Of a stretch of 64,000 nt of DNA, positions 26,529 to 34,807 are shown piece by piece; the stretch's first letter is position 1; each line of letters opens with the position of its first letter. Below the pieces are notes generated by a model. That model was not told the DNA's origin. It saw nothing but the letters and a program-made list of their open reading frames with translations, and did not search any database. This DNA comes from Nocardia terpenica. Its GTDB lineage: Bacteria > Actinomycetota > Actinomycetes > Mycobacteriales > Mycobacteriaceae. The position numbers were made by a program, and so were the translations under genes. Location: contig NZ_JABMCZ010000002.1 in the NCBI RefSeq assembly GCF_013186535.1, positions 1,302,001 to 1,366,000 of the forward strand, written 5' to 3'.

Positions 26529-27506
26529 ATGACCGGCTTTCTGCTACGACGGGCATTCAACTATGTCGTATTGCTGGTGCTCGCGTCGTTCCTGACGTTC
26601 AGCCTGGCGTCGTTGACCTTCCGTCCGCTCGACAGCCTCGAACAACGCAATCCGCGCCCGCCGCAATCGGTCATCGATGCCAAGGCGGCGGAGCTGCATC
26701 TGAACGATCCGATCCCGCAGCGCTACGCGACCTGGGTGGCCGGGGTGGTGCACGGCGATTTCGGCAAGACGCTGGCCGGGCAGCCGGTGAGCCAGGAACT
26801 GCCGCGCCGGATAGGGGTGAGCCTGCGGCTGCTGGTGATCGGCTCGATCGTCGGCACCGTGCTCGGCGTGCTGATCGGCGCGGCGGGCGCTATCCGGCAA
26901 TATCGGTTCAGCGACTACTTCACCACCATCGTGTCGCTGCTGGTTCTCAGTACCCCGGTCTTCCTGCTCGCGACGCTGCTGGAATACGGTGCCCTGGAGA
27001 TCAATTCGCTGTCCGGGCAACAGATATTCCTCTATACCGGCGAAACTTCGGCAAACGCGGTGTCGGGGTTGTGGAACCAGATCGTGGACCGGGTGCAGCA
27101 CATGGTGATTCCGACGCTGGGCCTGGCGCTGGGGGCCATGGCCGGATACAGCCGCTATCAGCGCAACGCCATGCTCGACGTGCTGCAGAGCGATTTCATC
27201 CGCACCGCCCGCGCCAAGGGCCTGACCCGGCGGCGGGCGCTGTACAAACACGGTCTGCGGACCGCGCTGATTCCGATGGCGACGCTGTTCGCCTACAGCC
27301 TGGGCGGTCTGATCACCGGCGCCACCTTCACCGAGAAGATCTTCGGCTGGCACGGGGTCGGCGAGTGGCTGGTGGACGCGATCAACGCCCAGGACCTCTA
27401 CGTCGTGGTGACCGTCACGGCGTTCGCCGGATTGGTGGTGCTGGTGTCGGGCCTGCTGTCCGACATCGTGTACGCGATCCTCGACCCCCGGGTTCGGGTG
27501 GGATGA
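26529..27506 (+). CDS. Peptide-type ABC transporter permease, DppB-like
   Basis: 325 residues, six predicted membrane helices. Typical DppB/OppB features: N-terminal LLRRAFNYVVLLVLASFLTF, DPIPQRYATWVAGVVHGDFG, and the EAA-type coupling loop FIRTARAKGLTRRRALYKHG. It forms the channel with the next gene's product for uptake of oligopeptides, nickel chelates or similar solutes. First gene of an operon with a second permease, a fused ATPase, a binding lipoprotein and a small membrane protein. The ATG follows AGGGGACCG. The Mtb locus as I recall it has no transporter here. Confidence 0.93.
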   Translation: MTGFLLRRAFNYVVLLVLASFLTFSLASLTFRPLDSLEQRNPRPPQSVIDAKAAELHLNDPIPQRYATWVAGVVHGDFGKTLAGQPVSQELPRRIGVSLRLLVIGSIVGTVLGVLIGAAGAIRQYRFSDYFTTIVSLLVLSTPVFLLATLLEYGALEINSLSGQQIFLYTGETSANAVSGLWNQIVDRVQHMVIPTLGLALGAMAGYSRYQRNAMLDVLQSDFIRTARAKGLTRRRALYKHGLRTALIPMATLFAYSLGGLITGATFTEKIFGWHGVGEWLVDAINAQDLYVVVTVTAFAGLVVLVSGLLSDIVYAILDPRVRVG

Positions 27507-27540
27507 CCGTAGGAACGGGGAATCCCACGATGGGAGCGGT

Positions 27541-28470
27541 ATGACCGAGACCGAGATCATCGCGCAGGGTGCGCCGGAGCCGACGGCGGCCGGGCGGCGG
27601 AAGCTGGTGTGGCGCAGGTTTCTTCGCAACAAGCCCGCGATCGCGGGGGCGAGCCTGCTGATCGTGATGCTGGTGCTGGCCTTCGCGGTGCCGCCGGGCC
27701 TGCGCTACGACTATCAGCAGCGCGACTCCTACGCGCTGCTGAAGCAGCCGACGCCGAAACATCCGTTCGGCACCAACGAGATCGGGCAGGACATGCTCGC
27801 GCAGACCCTGCACGGGTTGCAGAAGTCGCTGCTGATCGGCATCTGCGTCGCGCTGCTCACCTCGGTGATCGCGGTGACGACCGGGTCGGTGGCGGGACTG
27901 CTGGGCGGCTGGACCGACCGGGCGATCATGTGGCTGGTCGATCTGCTGCTGGTGGTGCCCAGCTTCATCATCATCGCGATCTTCGCCCCGCGCACCAAGG
28001 GCAGCGGTTCCATTCCGCTGCTGATCGTGCTGCTCGCGGCGTTCAGCTGGATGATCAGCGCCCGCATCGTCCGCGGCCTCACGCTGAGCCTGCGCGACCG
28101 CGAATTCGTCCGGGCCGCACGGTATATGGGCGCGTCGACCCGGTCGGTGATCGTCACCCACATCGTGCCCAACATCGCCTCGATCCTGATCATCGACACC
28201 ACGCTGGCCGTGGGCGCGGCGATCATGGCCGAAACCGGGCTGAGCTTCCTGGGATTCGGCGTGCAGCCACCGGACGTGTCGCTGGGCTCGCTGATCGCCG
28301 CGGGCACCAAGTCGGCGCACACCTTCCCGTGGCTGTTCCTGTTCCCCGGCGGCTTCCTGATCGCGATCGTGTTGTGCGCCAACCTGGTCGGCGACGGCCT
28401 GCGCGACGCGTTCGACCCGGGCTCCAAGCGCGCCCGGGCCCGGCGCAAGCCCGAGGGGCAGGCGGCATGA
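27541..28470 (+). CDS. Peptide-type ABC transporter permease, DppC-like
   Basis: 309 residues. An N-terminal OppC_N helix (LVWRRFLRNKPAIAGASLLI), then HPFGTNEIGQDMLAQTLHG, and the coupling loop REFVRAARYMGASTRSVIV, with SFLGFGVQPPDVSLGSLIA near the end. Six helices in total. It pairs with the DppB-like permease 34 bp upstream. The ATG has GGGAG upstream and the stop overlaps the ATPase start (ATGA), so subunits are made in step. Confidence 0.93.
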   Translation: MTETEIIAQGAPEPTAAGRRKLVWRRFLRNKPAIAGASLLIVMLVLAFAVPPGLRYDYQQRDSYALLKQPTPKHPFGTNEIGQDMLAQTLHGLQKSLLIGICVALLTSVIAVTTGSVAGLLGGWTDRAIMWLVDLLLVVPSFIIIAIFAPRTKGSGSIPLLIVLLAAFSWMISARIVRGLTLSLRDREFVRAARYMGASTRSVIVTHIVPNIASILIIDTTLAVGAAIMAETGLSFLGFGVQPPDVSLGSLIAAGTKSAHTFPWLFLFPGGFLIAIVLCANLVGDGLRDAFDPGSKRARARRKPEGQAA

Positions 28471-30314
28471 GCGCAAAGCCCACCACCGCACCGCTGTTGG
28501 AGGTCTCCGACCTGCACGTGTCGTTCCCCGGCGAGGAGGGCCGCATCGACGCGGTGCGCGGGGTGAACTACACGGTCGCCGACGGCGAGGTGCTGGCCAT
28601 CGTCGGCGAATCCGGTTCGGGCAAGTCGGTCTCGTCGCTGGCGGTGATCGGCCTGCTGCCGGAGCAGGCCCGGGTGCGCGGCTCGATCCGCCTGCGCGGC
28701 AAGGAATTGCTGGGCATGGACGACCGGCGCCTGTCGGCGCTGCGCGGCAGCCGGATCAGCATGGTGTTCCAGGACCCGCTGTCGGCGCTCACGCCGGTGT
28801 ACCGGGTCGGCGAGCAGATCGCCGAGGCGCTGCTGGCGCACCGGAAGATGACCAAGCGCCAGGCCGCCGACCGGGCGGTGGAACTGCTGGACCTGGTCGG
28901 CATTCCGGATCCCGAGGCGCGGGCGCGGGCGTTCCCGCACGAGTTCTCCGGCGGCATGCGCCAGCGCGTGGTGATCGCCATGGCCATCGCCAACGATCCG
29001 GAGCTGATCATCTGCGACGAACCCACCACCGCCCTGGACGTCACCGTGCAGCGGCAGATCCTGAATCTGCTGCGCACCGCGCGCGACCTCACCGGCGCGG
29101 GCGTCGTCATGATCACCCACGACATGGGCATCGCGGCCACCCTGGCGGACCGGGTGGCCGTCATGTACGCCGGGCGGGTCGTCGAGAATGCCAGCGCCGC
29201 AGAGCTTTTCGGTTCGCCGCGAATGCCGTACACGGTCGGCCTGCTGGGCTCCATCCCGCGCATGGACGGTCCCGCCCGGGCGCCGCTCATCCCCATCGTG
29301 GGCGCGCCGCCCGCCATGCACGCGCTGCCGCCCGGCTGCCCGTTCGCGCCGCGCTGCCCGATCGCGATCGACGACTGCCGCGCCGCCGAGCCGCCGCTGG
29401 CCGACATCGCTCCCGGTCATCGCGCCGCCTGCATTCGCACGGCCGAGGTCGGCACCGACGGGCTGTTCGAGGCCTACCGCCGGGAGCTCACCGAGCCGAG
29501 CCGTGCCGCACAACCCGATGCGCGGGTGGTGCTGCGGGTTTCGGAGCTGACGAAGACGTTCCCGATCTCCTCGGGGGTGGTCTTCAAGCGCCGCACCGGC
29601 GAGGTGCGCGCCGTGGACGGCATCGGCTTCGAGGTGCGCGCGGGCCGCACGCTGGCGCTGGTGGGCGAGTCCGGGTCGGGCAAGTCCACCACGCTCACCC
29701 AGATCCTGGACCTGGCGAAACCGCAGGCGGGCACCATCGAGGTGTTCGGCGAGGACGTCGCGACGCTGACCGCACAGGGCCGCCGCGCCGTCCGCCGCAG
29801 GATGCAGATCGTGTTCCAGGACCCCTCGGCCTCGCTGGATCCCCGGCTGCCGATCTTCGACGCGCTCGCCGAACCGCTGCGCATCGACGGCCGCTCCCGC
29901 GACGAGATCCGCGCGCGGGTACCGGAATTGCTGCGGCAGGTGGGGCTGCGGCCCGAGCACGCCGACCGCTATCCGGCCGATTTCTCCGGTGGTCAGAAGC
30001 AGCGCATCAATATCGCCCGCGCGCTGGCGCTGGATCCGGAGCTGCTGGTGCTGGACGAGCCGGTGTCCTCGCTGGACGTGTCCATCCAGGCCGGTGTGCT
30101 GAACCTGCTGCGGGACCTGCAGACCGAGCGCGGGCTGTCGTATCTGTTCGTCTCCCACGATCTTTCGGTGGTCCGCAATCTCGCGCACGACATCGCGGTG
30201 ATGTACCGGGGCAAGATCGTCGAATCCGGGCCCGCGGAGCAGATCTTCGCCGACCCCCGACACGAGTACACCCGGGCTCTCATCGAGGCGATCCCGCAGC
30301 CGGTCGCGCGGTAG
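28467..30314 (+). CDS. Fused DppD-DppF ABC transporter ATPase
   Basis: 615 residues containing two complete nucleotide-binding domains in one chain. First domain: Walker A GESGSGKSVSSLAV (about 46-60), signature FSGGMRQRVVIAMAI, Walker B LIICDEPTTALDV, followed by the Cys-rich oligopeptide-permease tail (CPFAPRCPIAIDDC). Second domain: Walker A GESGSGKSTTLTQ, signature FSGGQKQRINIARAL, Walker B LLVLDEPVSSLDV. In many bacteria these are two genes (DppD and DppF); the fused form is common in actinobacteria. The four Cys of the tail may bind an Fe-S cluster as seen in some DppD proteins. It powers the two permeases encoded just upstream. Confidence 0.95.
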   Translation: MSAKPTTAPLLEVSDLHVSFPGEEGRIDAVRGVNYTVADGEVLAIVGESGSGKSVSSLAVIGLLPEQARVRGSIRLRGKELLGMDDRRLSALRGSRISMVFQDPLSALTPVYRVGEQIAEALLAHRKMTKRQAADRAVELLDLVGIPDPEARARAFPHEFSGGMRQRVVIAMAIANDPELIICDEPTTALDVTVQRQILNLLRTARDLTGAGVVMITHDMGIAATLADRVAVMYAGRVVENASAAELFGSPRMPYTVGLLGSIPRMDGPARAPLIPIVGAPPAMHALPPGCPFAPRCPIAIDDCRAAEPPLADIAPGHRAACIRTAEVGTDGLFEAYRRELTEPSRAAQPDARVVLRVSELTKTFPISSGVVFKRRTGEVRAVDGIGFEVRAGRTLALVGESGSGKSTTLTQILDLAKPQAGTIEVFGEDVATLTAQGRRAVRRRMQIVFQDPSASLDPRLPIFDALAEPLRIDGRSRDEIRARVPELLRQVGLRPEHADRYPADFSGGQKQRINIARALALDPELLVLDEPVSSLDVSIQAGVLNLLRDLQTERGLSYLFVSHDLSVVRNLAHDIAVMYRGKIVESGPAEQIFADPRHEYTRALIEAIPQPVAR

Positions 30315-30366
30315 TCTGCACGTCCAACGGGCAGCGATGTGCCACCCCGACGGAGAGGAGCGGTCC

Positions 30367-32031
30367 GTGCGGATACGTTCGATGGTGACCCGAGTCGCGA
30401 TCCCCGCGATCGCGATCGGGATGATCGTGTCGGGGTGCGGTTCCGACGATACTCAGGCCGGGTCCAGCGATATCGGGGTGACCAACGACATCAATCCGAA
30501 GGATCCGAGCACGCTGCGCGACGGCGGGAATCTGCGGATGTCGATCAGCTCGTTCCCGGCGACGTTCAACTACAACCACGTGGATATGGACAACGATGTC
30601 GCGACGGTCATCGATCCACTCATGCCGACCGCGTTCACCAGCGACGCGGCCGGGAATCTGAGCGTCAATCACAACTACTTCACCGATATCGAGCTCACCG
30701 GCACCGCTCCGCAGCAGGTCACCTACACCATCAACCCCAAGGCGGTGTGGTCCGACGGGACCCCGATCACCTGGGAGGACCTGAAGGCGGAGGCGGACGC
30801 GCTGGCGGGGGCCGCCAGGGGCTACCAGATCGCCTCGCCCTCCGGATTCGATCGGGTCGACAGGGTCGAGCGCGGTGTGGACGACCGGCAGGCGATCGTG
30901 ACGTTCTCCACGCCGTACGCCGAGTGGAAGGGGCAGTTCAGCCCGCTGTACCCGAAGGCGGTGAACGCGAGCCCGCAGGCGTTCAACGATCTGGACCGCA
31001 GCAGCCTCGCGGTCAGCTCCGGGCCGTTCGTCATCACCAATATCGACCGCACCCAGAACCGGATCACGCTGAGCCGCAACCCCAAATGGTGGGGTGCGAC
31101 GCCGAAGCTGGACACCATCACGTTCACGGTGCTCGACAGCTCCGCGCTGCTGCCCGGAATCCAGAACAACGAACTCGACTACGCGTCGATGTCGGGCCTG
31201 TCCAATGTGACGGCGGCGCGGAGCGCGGCCAATGTGGTCGTCCGGCACACGCCCGAACCGACCTGGAGCCATCTGACCTTCAACGGCGCGCAGGGATCGG
31301 TCCTCGCCGATCCTCGGGTGCGCGTGGCGATCACGAAGGCGATCGACCGTCAGGCCATCGTGAACGCGACCGAGAATGGCCTGGTGGACAATCCCAAGCC
31401 GCTCGACAATCACATCTACATGGCCGGACAGAAGGGCTACCAGGACAATTCGGCCCCGAGCGCCTTCGACCCGAAGGCCGCCGCGGCCCAACTCGACGCC
31501 CTCGGCTGGAAACTCGACGGCGACGTGCGCGAGAAGGACGGCCGCAAACTCGTGCTGCGCGATGTGATGTACCAGCAGGACCTGTGGGTGAACGTGGCCC
31601 AGATCGTGCAGCAGAACCTGGCCGCCATCGGGGTGAAGGTCGACATCCAGACCTACCCGGGCCAGGGCCTGTTCACCGACGTCATCGACCCGGGCAATTT
31701 CGATATCGCGCAATTCAGCTGGGTCGGCAATCCGTACCCGCTGGGCGCGCTGGAACAGATCTACGCCTACGACCCGAACAATCGGCAGGGCAACGACGGC
31801 CGGATCGGCACGCCGGAGCTGAACGCACTGATCAAGCAGACCATGGCCGAGCTCGACCCCGACAAGGCCATTCAACTCGCCAACCAGTGCGACAAGATGA
31901 TCTGGGAGGAGGGCTTCTCGCTGCCGCTCAACCAGCGCCCCGGCAACTACGCCGTCCGCGCGAATCTGGCCAATATCGGCGCCTTCGGCATGGCCTCGGC
32001 GGACTGGACGAAAGTCGGCTTCCTGAAGTGA
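30367..32031 (+). CDS. Family 5 extracellular solute-binding lipoprotein
   Basis: 554 residues from the GTG at 30367 (GGAGAGGAG upstream; an upstream frame from 30337 has no such site). Signal peptide with lipobox VSGC; the mature protein is lipid-anchored outside the membrane. SBP_bac_5 features: DGGNLRMSISSFPATFNYNH, VWSDGTPITWEDLKAEADAL, SRNPKWWGATPKLDTITF, VRVAITKAIDRQAIVNAT. It should capture a peptide-like ligand and deliver it to the DppBC channel encoded in the same operon. Ligand unknown. The stop overlaps the next start (GTGA). Confidence 0.93.
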   Translation: MRIRSMVTRVAIPAIAIGMIVSGCGSDDTQAGSSDIGVTNDINPKDPSTLRDGGNLRMSISSFPATFNYNHVDMDNDVATVIDPLMPTAFTSDAAGNLSVNHNYFTDIELTGTAPQQVTYTINPKAVWSDGTPITWEDLKAEADALAGAARGYQIASPSGFDRVDRVERGVDDRQAIVTFSTPYAEWKGQFSPLYPKAVNASPQAFNDLDRSSLAVSSGPFVITNIDRTQNRITLSRNPKWWGATPKLDTITFTVLDSSALLPGIQNNELDYASMSGLSNVTAARSAANVVVRHTPEPTWSHLTFNGAQGSVLADPRVRVAITKAIDRQAIVNATENGLVDNPKPLDNHIYMAGQKGYQDNSAPSAFDPKAAAAQLDALGWKLDGDVREKDGRKLVLRDVMYQQDLWVNVAQIVQQNLAAIGVKVDIQTYPGQGLFTDVIDPGNFDIAQFSWVGNPYPLGALEQIYAYDPNNRQGNDGRIGTPELNALIKQTMAELDPDKAIQLANQCDKMIWEEGFSLPLNQRPGNYAVRANLANIGAFGMASADWTKVGFLK

Positions 32032-32678
32032 TTTCCGGTTCGGGCCACCCCCTGGCCTACCCGGTTGCCACCACGATCGGCGCCCTGGTGATCTGCCTCG
32101 CCTGGGCGCCGTTCGGCGGTCTGGAGCAGCTGAGCATGCTGGGCGCGGTGGCGGTGGTCGTGCTGGGGTACAGCGCCTTCCGGCTGGCGGTGGCGTTCGG
32201 GGCGCTGCCGGTGCGCGATCCCGGTCCGGGGGCGGTGCCGGTGCGGCGGACACGGCAGCAGCATCGGCTGTCGAGCCGGTCGTGGCTCGAATTCGACGGA
32301 AAGTCGTGGCTGCCGGTGTATTTCGATCCGGCGCTGGTCACCCTGGGCGAGGCGGGCGCCGAATGCGCGGGCGGCGTGCTGCGAATCGGCGAGCTGCGGG
32401 TGTATCCCGCTGGGCCGCTGCGGGATTCGGAGCCGGTCGGGCGGCTGGTCGACAATCCCACCCGCCCGGACCCGGACGGCCCGGCGCACGCCGCGCGGTC
32501 GGCGCGGATCGGGCGGCGGCTGCTGCTGGACGCACAGCCCGCCGTGGGCGCGCCGTTCGCGGGCGTGTTCTGGGTGTACGTGGCGGGCGGCGGCGTTGCT
32601 GCCTTCGCCGCCGCCACCACCGTCGCCGCCGCGGTCGCCGTCTGGTTCGCCGCGATCCGCGGGTCCGATCCCAGCTAG
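32028..32678 (+). CDS. Membrane protein of unknown function at the end of the transporter operon
   Basis: 216 residues. Two hydrophobic helices near the N-terminus (about 10-60), a soluble middle containing WLEFDGKSWLPVYFDPALVTL, and one C-terminal helix (about 175-205) rich in Ala and Val. No family recognised; a PH-like fold in the middle is only a guess. The GTG start overlaps the stop of the binding-protein gene, so it belongs to the ABC importer operon. Its stop overlaps by four bases the end of the convergent agmatine deiminase gene. Confidence 0.75.
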   Translation: MISGSGHPLAYPVATTIGALVICLAWAPFGGLEQLSMLGAVAVVVLGYSAFRLAVAFGALPVRDPGPGAVPVRRTRQQHRLSSRSWLEFDGKSWLPVYFDPALVTLGEAGAECAGGVLRIGELRVYPAGPLRDSEPVGRLVDNPTRPDPDGPAHAARSARIGRRLLLDAQPAVGAPFAGVFWVYVAGGGVAAFAAATTVAAAVAVWFAAIRGSDPS

Positions 32679-33694
32679 ACCGCGGCCAGGGGTTGCTGCT
32701 GGGTGGAGCAGTGGATGCCGCCGCCGCCCTCGGCCACGGCGTTGTACTCCACCCGCACGACCGCGCGGCCGGGGAAGACGTCGCCGAGGATGCCCGCGGC
32801 GCGGTCGTCGTTGTGGGTGTCGCCGTAGACGGGCAGGTAGACCGCCCCGTTGCCGACGTAGAAGTTGGCGTAGGAGTACAGGAAATCGGGGCCGCGGCGG
32901 CCGGGCAGCGCCGCCGCCGCGGGCTGCGGCAGCTCGACGACCTCGAAGCGGCGGCCCTCGGCGTCGGTGGCCTGGCGCAGGATCTCGCACGCCTGCACCG
33001 CGGCCCGGGCGAAGACGTCCTCGGGATCGGGGTCGACGGGGCAGACCACCAGCACCACACCGGGTTCGGCGAATCGCGCCACCGCGTCGACGTGGCAGTC
33101 GGTGACGTCCTCGCCCGCGACGCCCTGCAACCACACGACTTTCGTGATGCCGAGCAGTTCGCCGAGCGCCTTCTCGATGGCGTCGTGGTCGTAGCCGGGA
33201 TTGCGGCTCGGGTTGACCAGAGAGCTCTCCGTGGCCAGCAGGGTGCCCGCACCGTCCACCTCGAACGCGCCGCCCTCGGCCACGATCGGCGCGATAACCC
33301 GTGGAATTCCGGCCCGCTCCAACACCTTTCGCGCGACCCGCGCATCGAGGTGATACTCCGCCTTCTGCCCCCAGCCGTTGAAATTGAAGTCGATGCCGAC
33401 GATGCCCTCGCCGGGCGCCTCGACGAATGTCGGTCCGGTGTCGCGCATCCACAGATCGTCCAGCGGACCGGGAACCACCTCCACGGCCGAACCGACGGCC
33501 CGGCGGGCGTCTTCGACGTGCTCGCGGCGGGCGAGCATGGTGACCGGCTCGAATTCGGCCACGGCGCGCGCCAGCCGGGCGACATCCGCGCGGACCAGCG
33601 GTAGCAGGTCCTCCCACACCGACTCCTTGGCGGGCCACGCCAGCCAGGTGCGAGCATGTGGAGCGGATTCCGCCGGCATCACATAGCGCGTCAT
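32675..33694 (-). CDS. Agmatine deiminase / peptidyl-arginine deiminase family enzyme
   Basis: 339 residues from the ATG at 33694; the open frame continues to 34087 but without family resemblance. Family signature in order: TWLAWPAKESVWED, DLWMRDTGPTFVE, FNFNGWGQKAEYHLD, VAEGGAFEVDGAGTLLATE, and the C-terminal catalytic Cys in EGGGGIHCSTQQQP. These enzymes hydrolyse the guanidino group of agmatine to N-carbamoylputrescine and ammonia; some members act on peptidyl-arginine or unknown guanidines. The conserved Trp/Asp/Glu/His/Cys set looks complete. It is a lone gene, convergent with the transporter operon. Confidence 0.9.
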   Translation of the reverse strand: MTRYVMPAESAPHARTWLAWPAKESVWEDLLPLVRADVARLARAVAEFEPVTMLARREHVEDARRAVGSAVEVVPGPLDDLWMRDTGPTFVEAPGEGIVGIDFNFNGWGQKAEYHLDARVARKVLERAGIPRVIAPIVAEGGAFEVDGAGTLLATESSLVNPSRNPGYDHDAIEKALGELLGITKVVWLQGVAGEDVTDCHVDAVARFAEPGVVLVVCPVDPDPEDVFARAAVQACEILRQATDAEGRRFEVVELPQPAAAALPGRRGPDFLYSYANFYVGNGAVYLPVYGDTHNDDRAAGILGDVFPGRAVVRVEYNAVAEGGGGIHCSTQQQPLAAV

Positions 33695-34087
33695 GTCTTC
33701 GACGCTAGCGACTTTTCCGAATTTCCGCCAAAGACAATCGATGTCCGTACGGCGATGAACCCGTCTTCGAAACCGAGGGAACGATAATCCGACTCGGCGT
33801 GTCGAAGAGGCGGGCGACAACGGGGTTAATTCTGGTCGACCGTTCGCCCGACCTGGGGATTTGCCCGAAAACTCGTAATCGTCGCCCGAACTCGGGGGAG
33901 TCGTCCCGACAACCGGTCCGTTGGGAAGCCGGACCGAGAACGCATTATTGCTTTCGCGGTCGTACGCCGGGTAGTTGCCCGCAATCGGCGGAGTGAATCC
34001 GACACCCAGAATACATTTGTCCCGCGGCGGGAGTTGACCGGAAATTTGCGCCTCGGCGAAGAAAAACCGTCCGGTTCCATCGCGCAT
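33695..34087. other. 393-bp region without a supported gene
   Basis: Lies between the agmatine deiminase start and the TetR stop and should hold the deiminase promoter. It is noticeably less GC-rich than the genes around it. A minus-strand frame in phase with the deiminase stays open through the whole gap, but its third-position GC is lower than in real genes here and I recognise no family, so I do not call it coding. Confidence 0.5.
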
Positions 34088-34681
34088 TCACCCCTGGACA
34101 CCCAGCGCGCCGTCCAGCAGGCGGCGCAGCGCCCACTCGAATTCGGCGGCCGGATCGGCGGCGGTCAGATGGGCCCGGACCGCCGTCAGCGCCGGATAGG
34201 CGGCCGGGTCGACGTCGAATCCCGGGTGGCCCAAGGGATGTTCGTTGACCACCTGGCCGAGCAGCAGGTGCCACAGGGCGCGGTAGAGGTGGGCGGCGGC
34301 CGCCGGGTCCAGGCCCGCCTCGCGCAGCGCGGCGAGGGCCGACTCGGTGAACGGCAGCGCGGTCGGGGTGACCGAGGTGGCGTCCACGATCACCTTGGCC
34401 ACCCAGGGGTGGTCGAGCAGTACCCGGTGCGCGCCGAGCCACTGCGCGAGCAGACGCTCACGCGGAGATCCGTTGCGCGCCAGCGGAAATGCGCGGGCGA
34501 GATCGTCGTTCAGCAGCGCCAGCAGCTCGCGGCGGTCGGCGATGTGCCGGTACAGCGACGCCTGGCCGGTGTGCAGTTCCTGCGCGACGCGGCGCAGGGT
34601 GAGCGCGCCGAGCCCCTCCGCGTCGGCGACGCGGCGGGCCGCGGCGACGATCGCCTCGCGGCTCAGCGGTTCTTCGCGCAT
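34088..34681 (-). CDS. TetR-family transcriptional repressor
   Basis: 197 residues from the ATG at 34681, which has AGGAGGGAAGGC upstream; the frame extends to 34741 but would then cover its own operator. N-terminal helix-turn-helix: REAIVAAARRVADAEGLGAL, TLRRVAQELHTGQASLYRHI, ADRRELLALLND, then an all-helical ligand domain. Divergent from the MFS exporter at 34808 with two identical-type palindromes in between, so it very likely represses both genes until an exported compound binds. Confidence 0.93.
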   Translation of the reverse strand: MREEPLSREAIVAAARRVADAEGLGALTLRRVAQELHTGQASLYRHIADRRELLALLNDDLARAFPLARNGSPRERLLAQWLGAHRVLLDHPWVAKVIVDATSVTPTALPFTESALAALREAGLDPAAAAHLYRALWHLLLGQVVNEHPLGHPGFDVDPAAYPALTAVRAHLTAADPAAEFEWALRRLLDGALGVQG

Positions 34682-34733
34682 GCCTTCCCTCCTGCCTGGC
34701 GTCCGAGCGTAACGAATCCGGACGGAAGGTCTT

Positions 34734-34748
34734 GCGAACATCGTTCGC
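34734..34748. promoter_or_regulatory. TetR operator copy 1
   Basis: Perfect palindrome GCGAAC-ATC-GTTCGC in the TetR/MFS intergenic gap. A second copy with the same arms lies 36 bp away centre to centre. Confidence 0.85.
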
Positions 34749-34769
34749 GTCTAATTAGGGTGGCCTAAC

Positions 34770-34784
34770 GCGAACGTTGTTCGC
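34770..34784. promoter_or_regulatory. TetR operator copy 2
   Basis: Perfect palindrome GCGAAC-GTT-GTTCGC, same arms as copy 1. Between the two copies lies an AT-rich stretch (TCTAATTAGG) suited to a -10 element, so repressor dimers would flank or cover the divergent promoters. Confidence 0.85.
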
Positions 34785-34807
34785 AGTACGACTACGAGGA
34801 GGATCGC

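Noticed and set aside
33695..34087. Minus-strand frame in phase with the agmatine deiminase, about 130 codons
   Set aside because: Lower third-position GC than real genes here, no family resemblance and the deiminase has a good start at 33694. A degraded gene fragment cannot be excluded.
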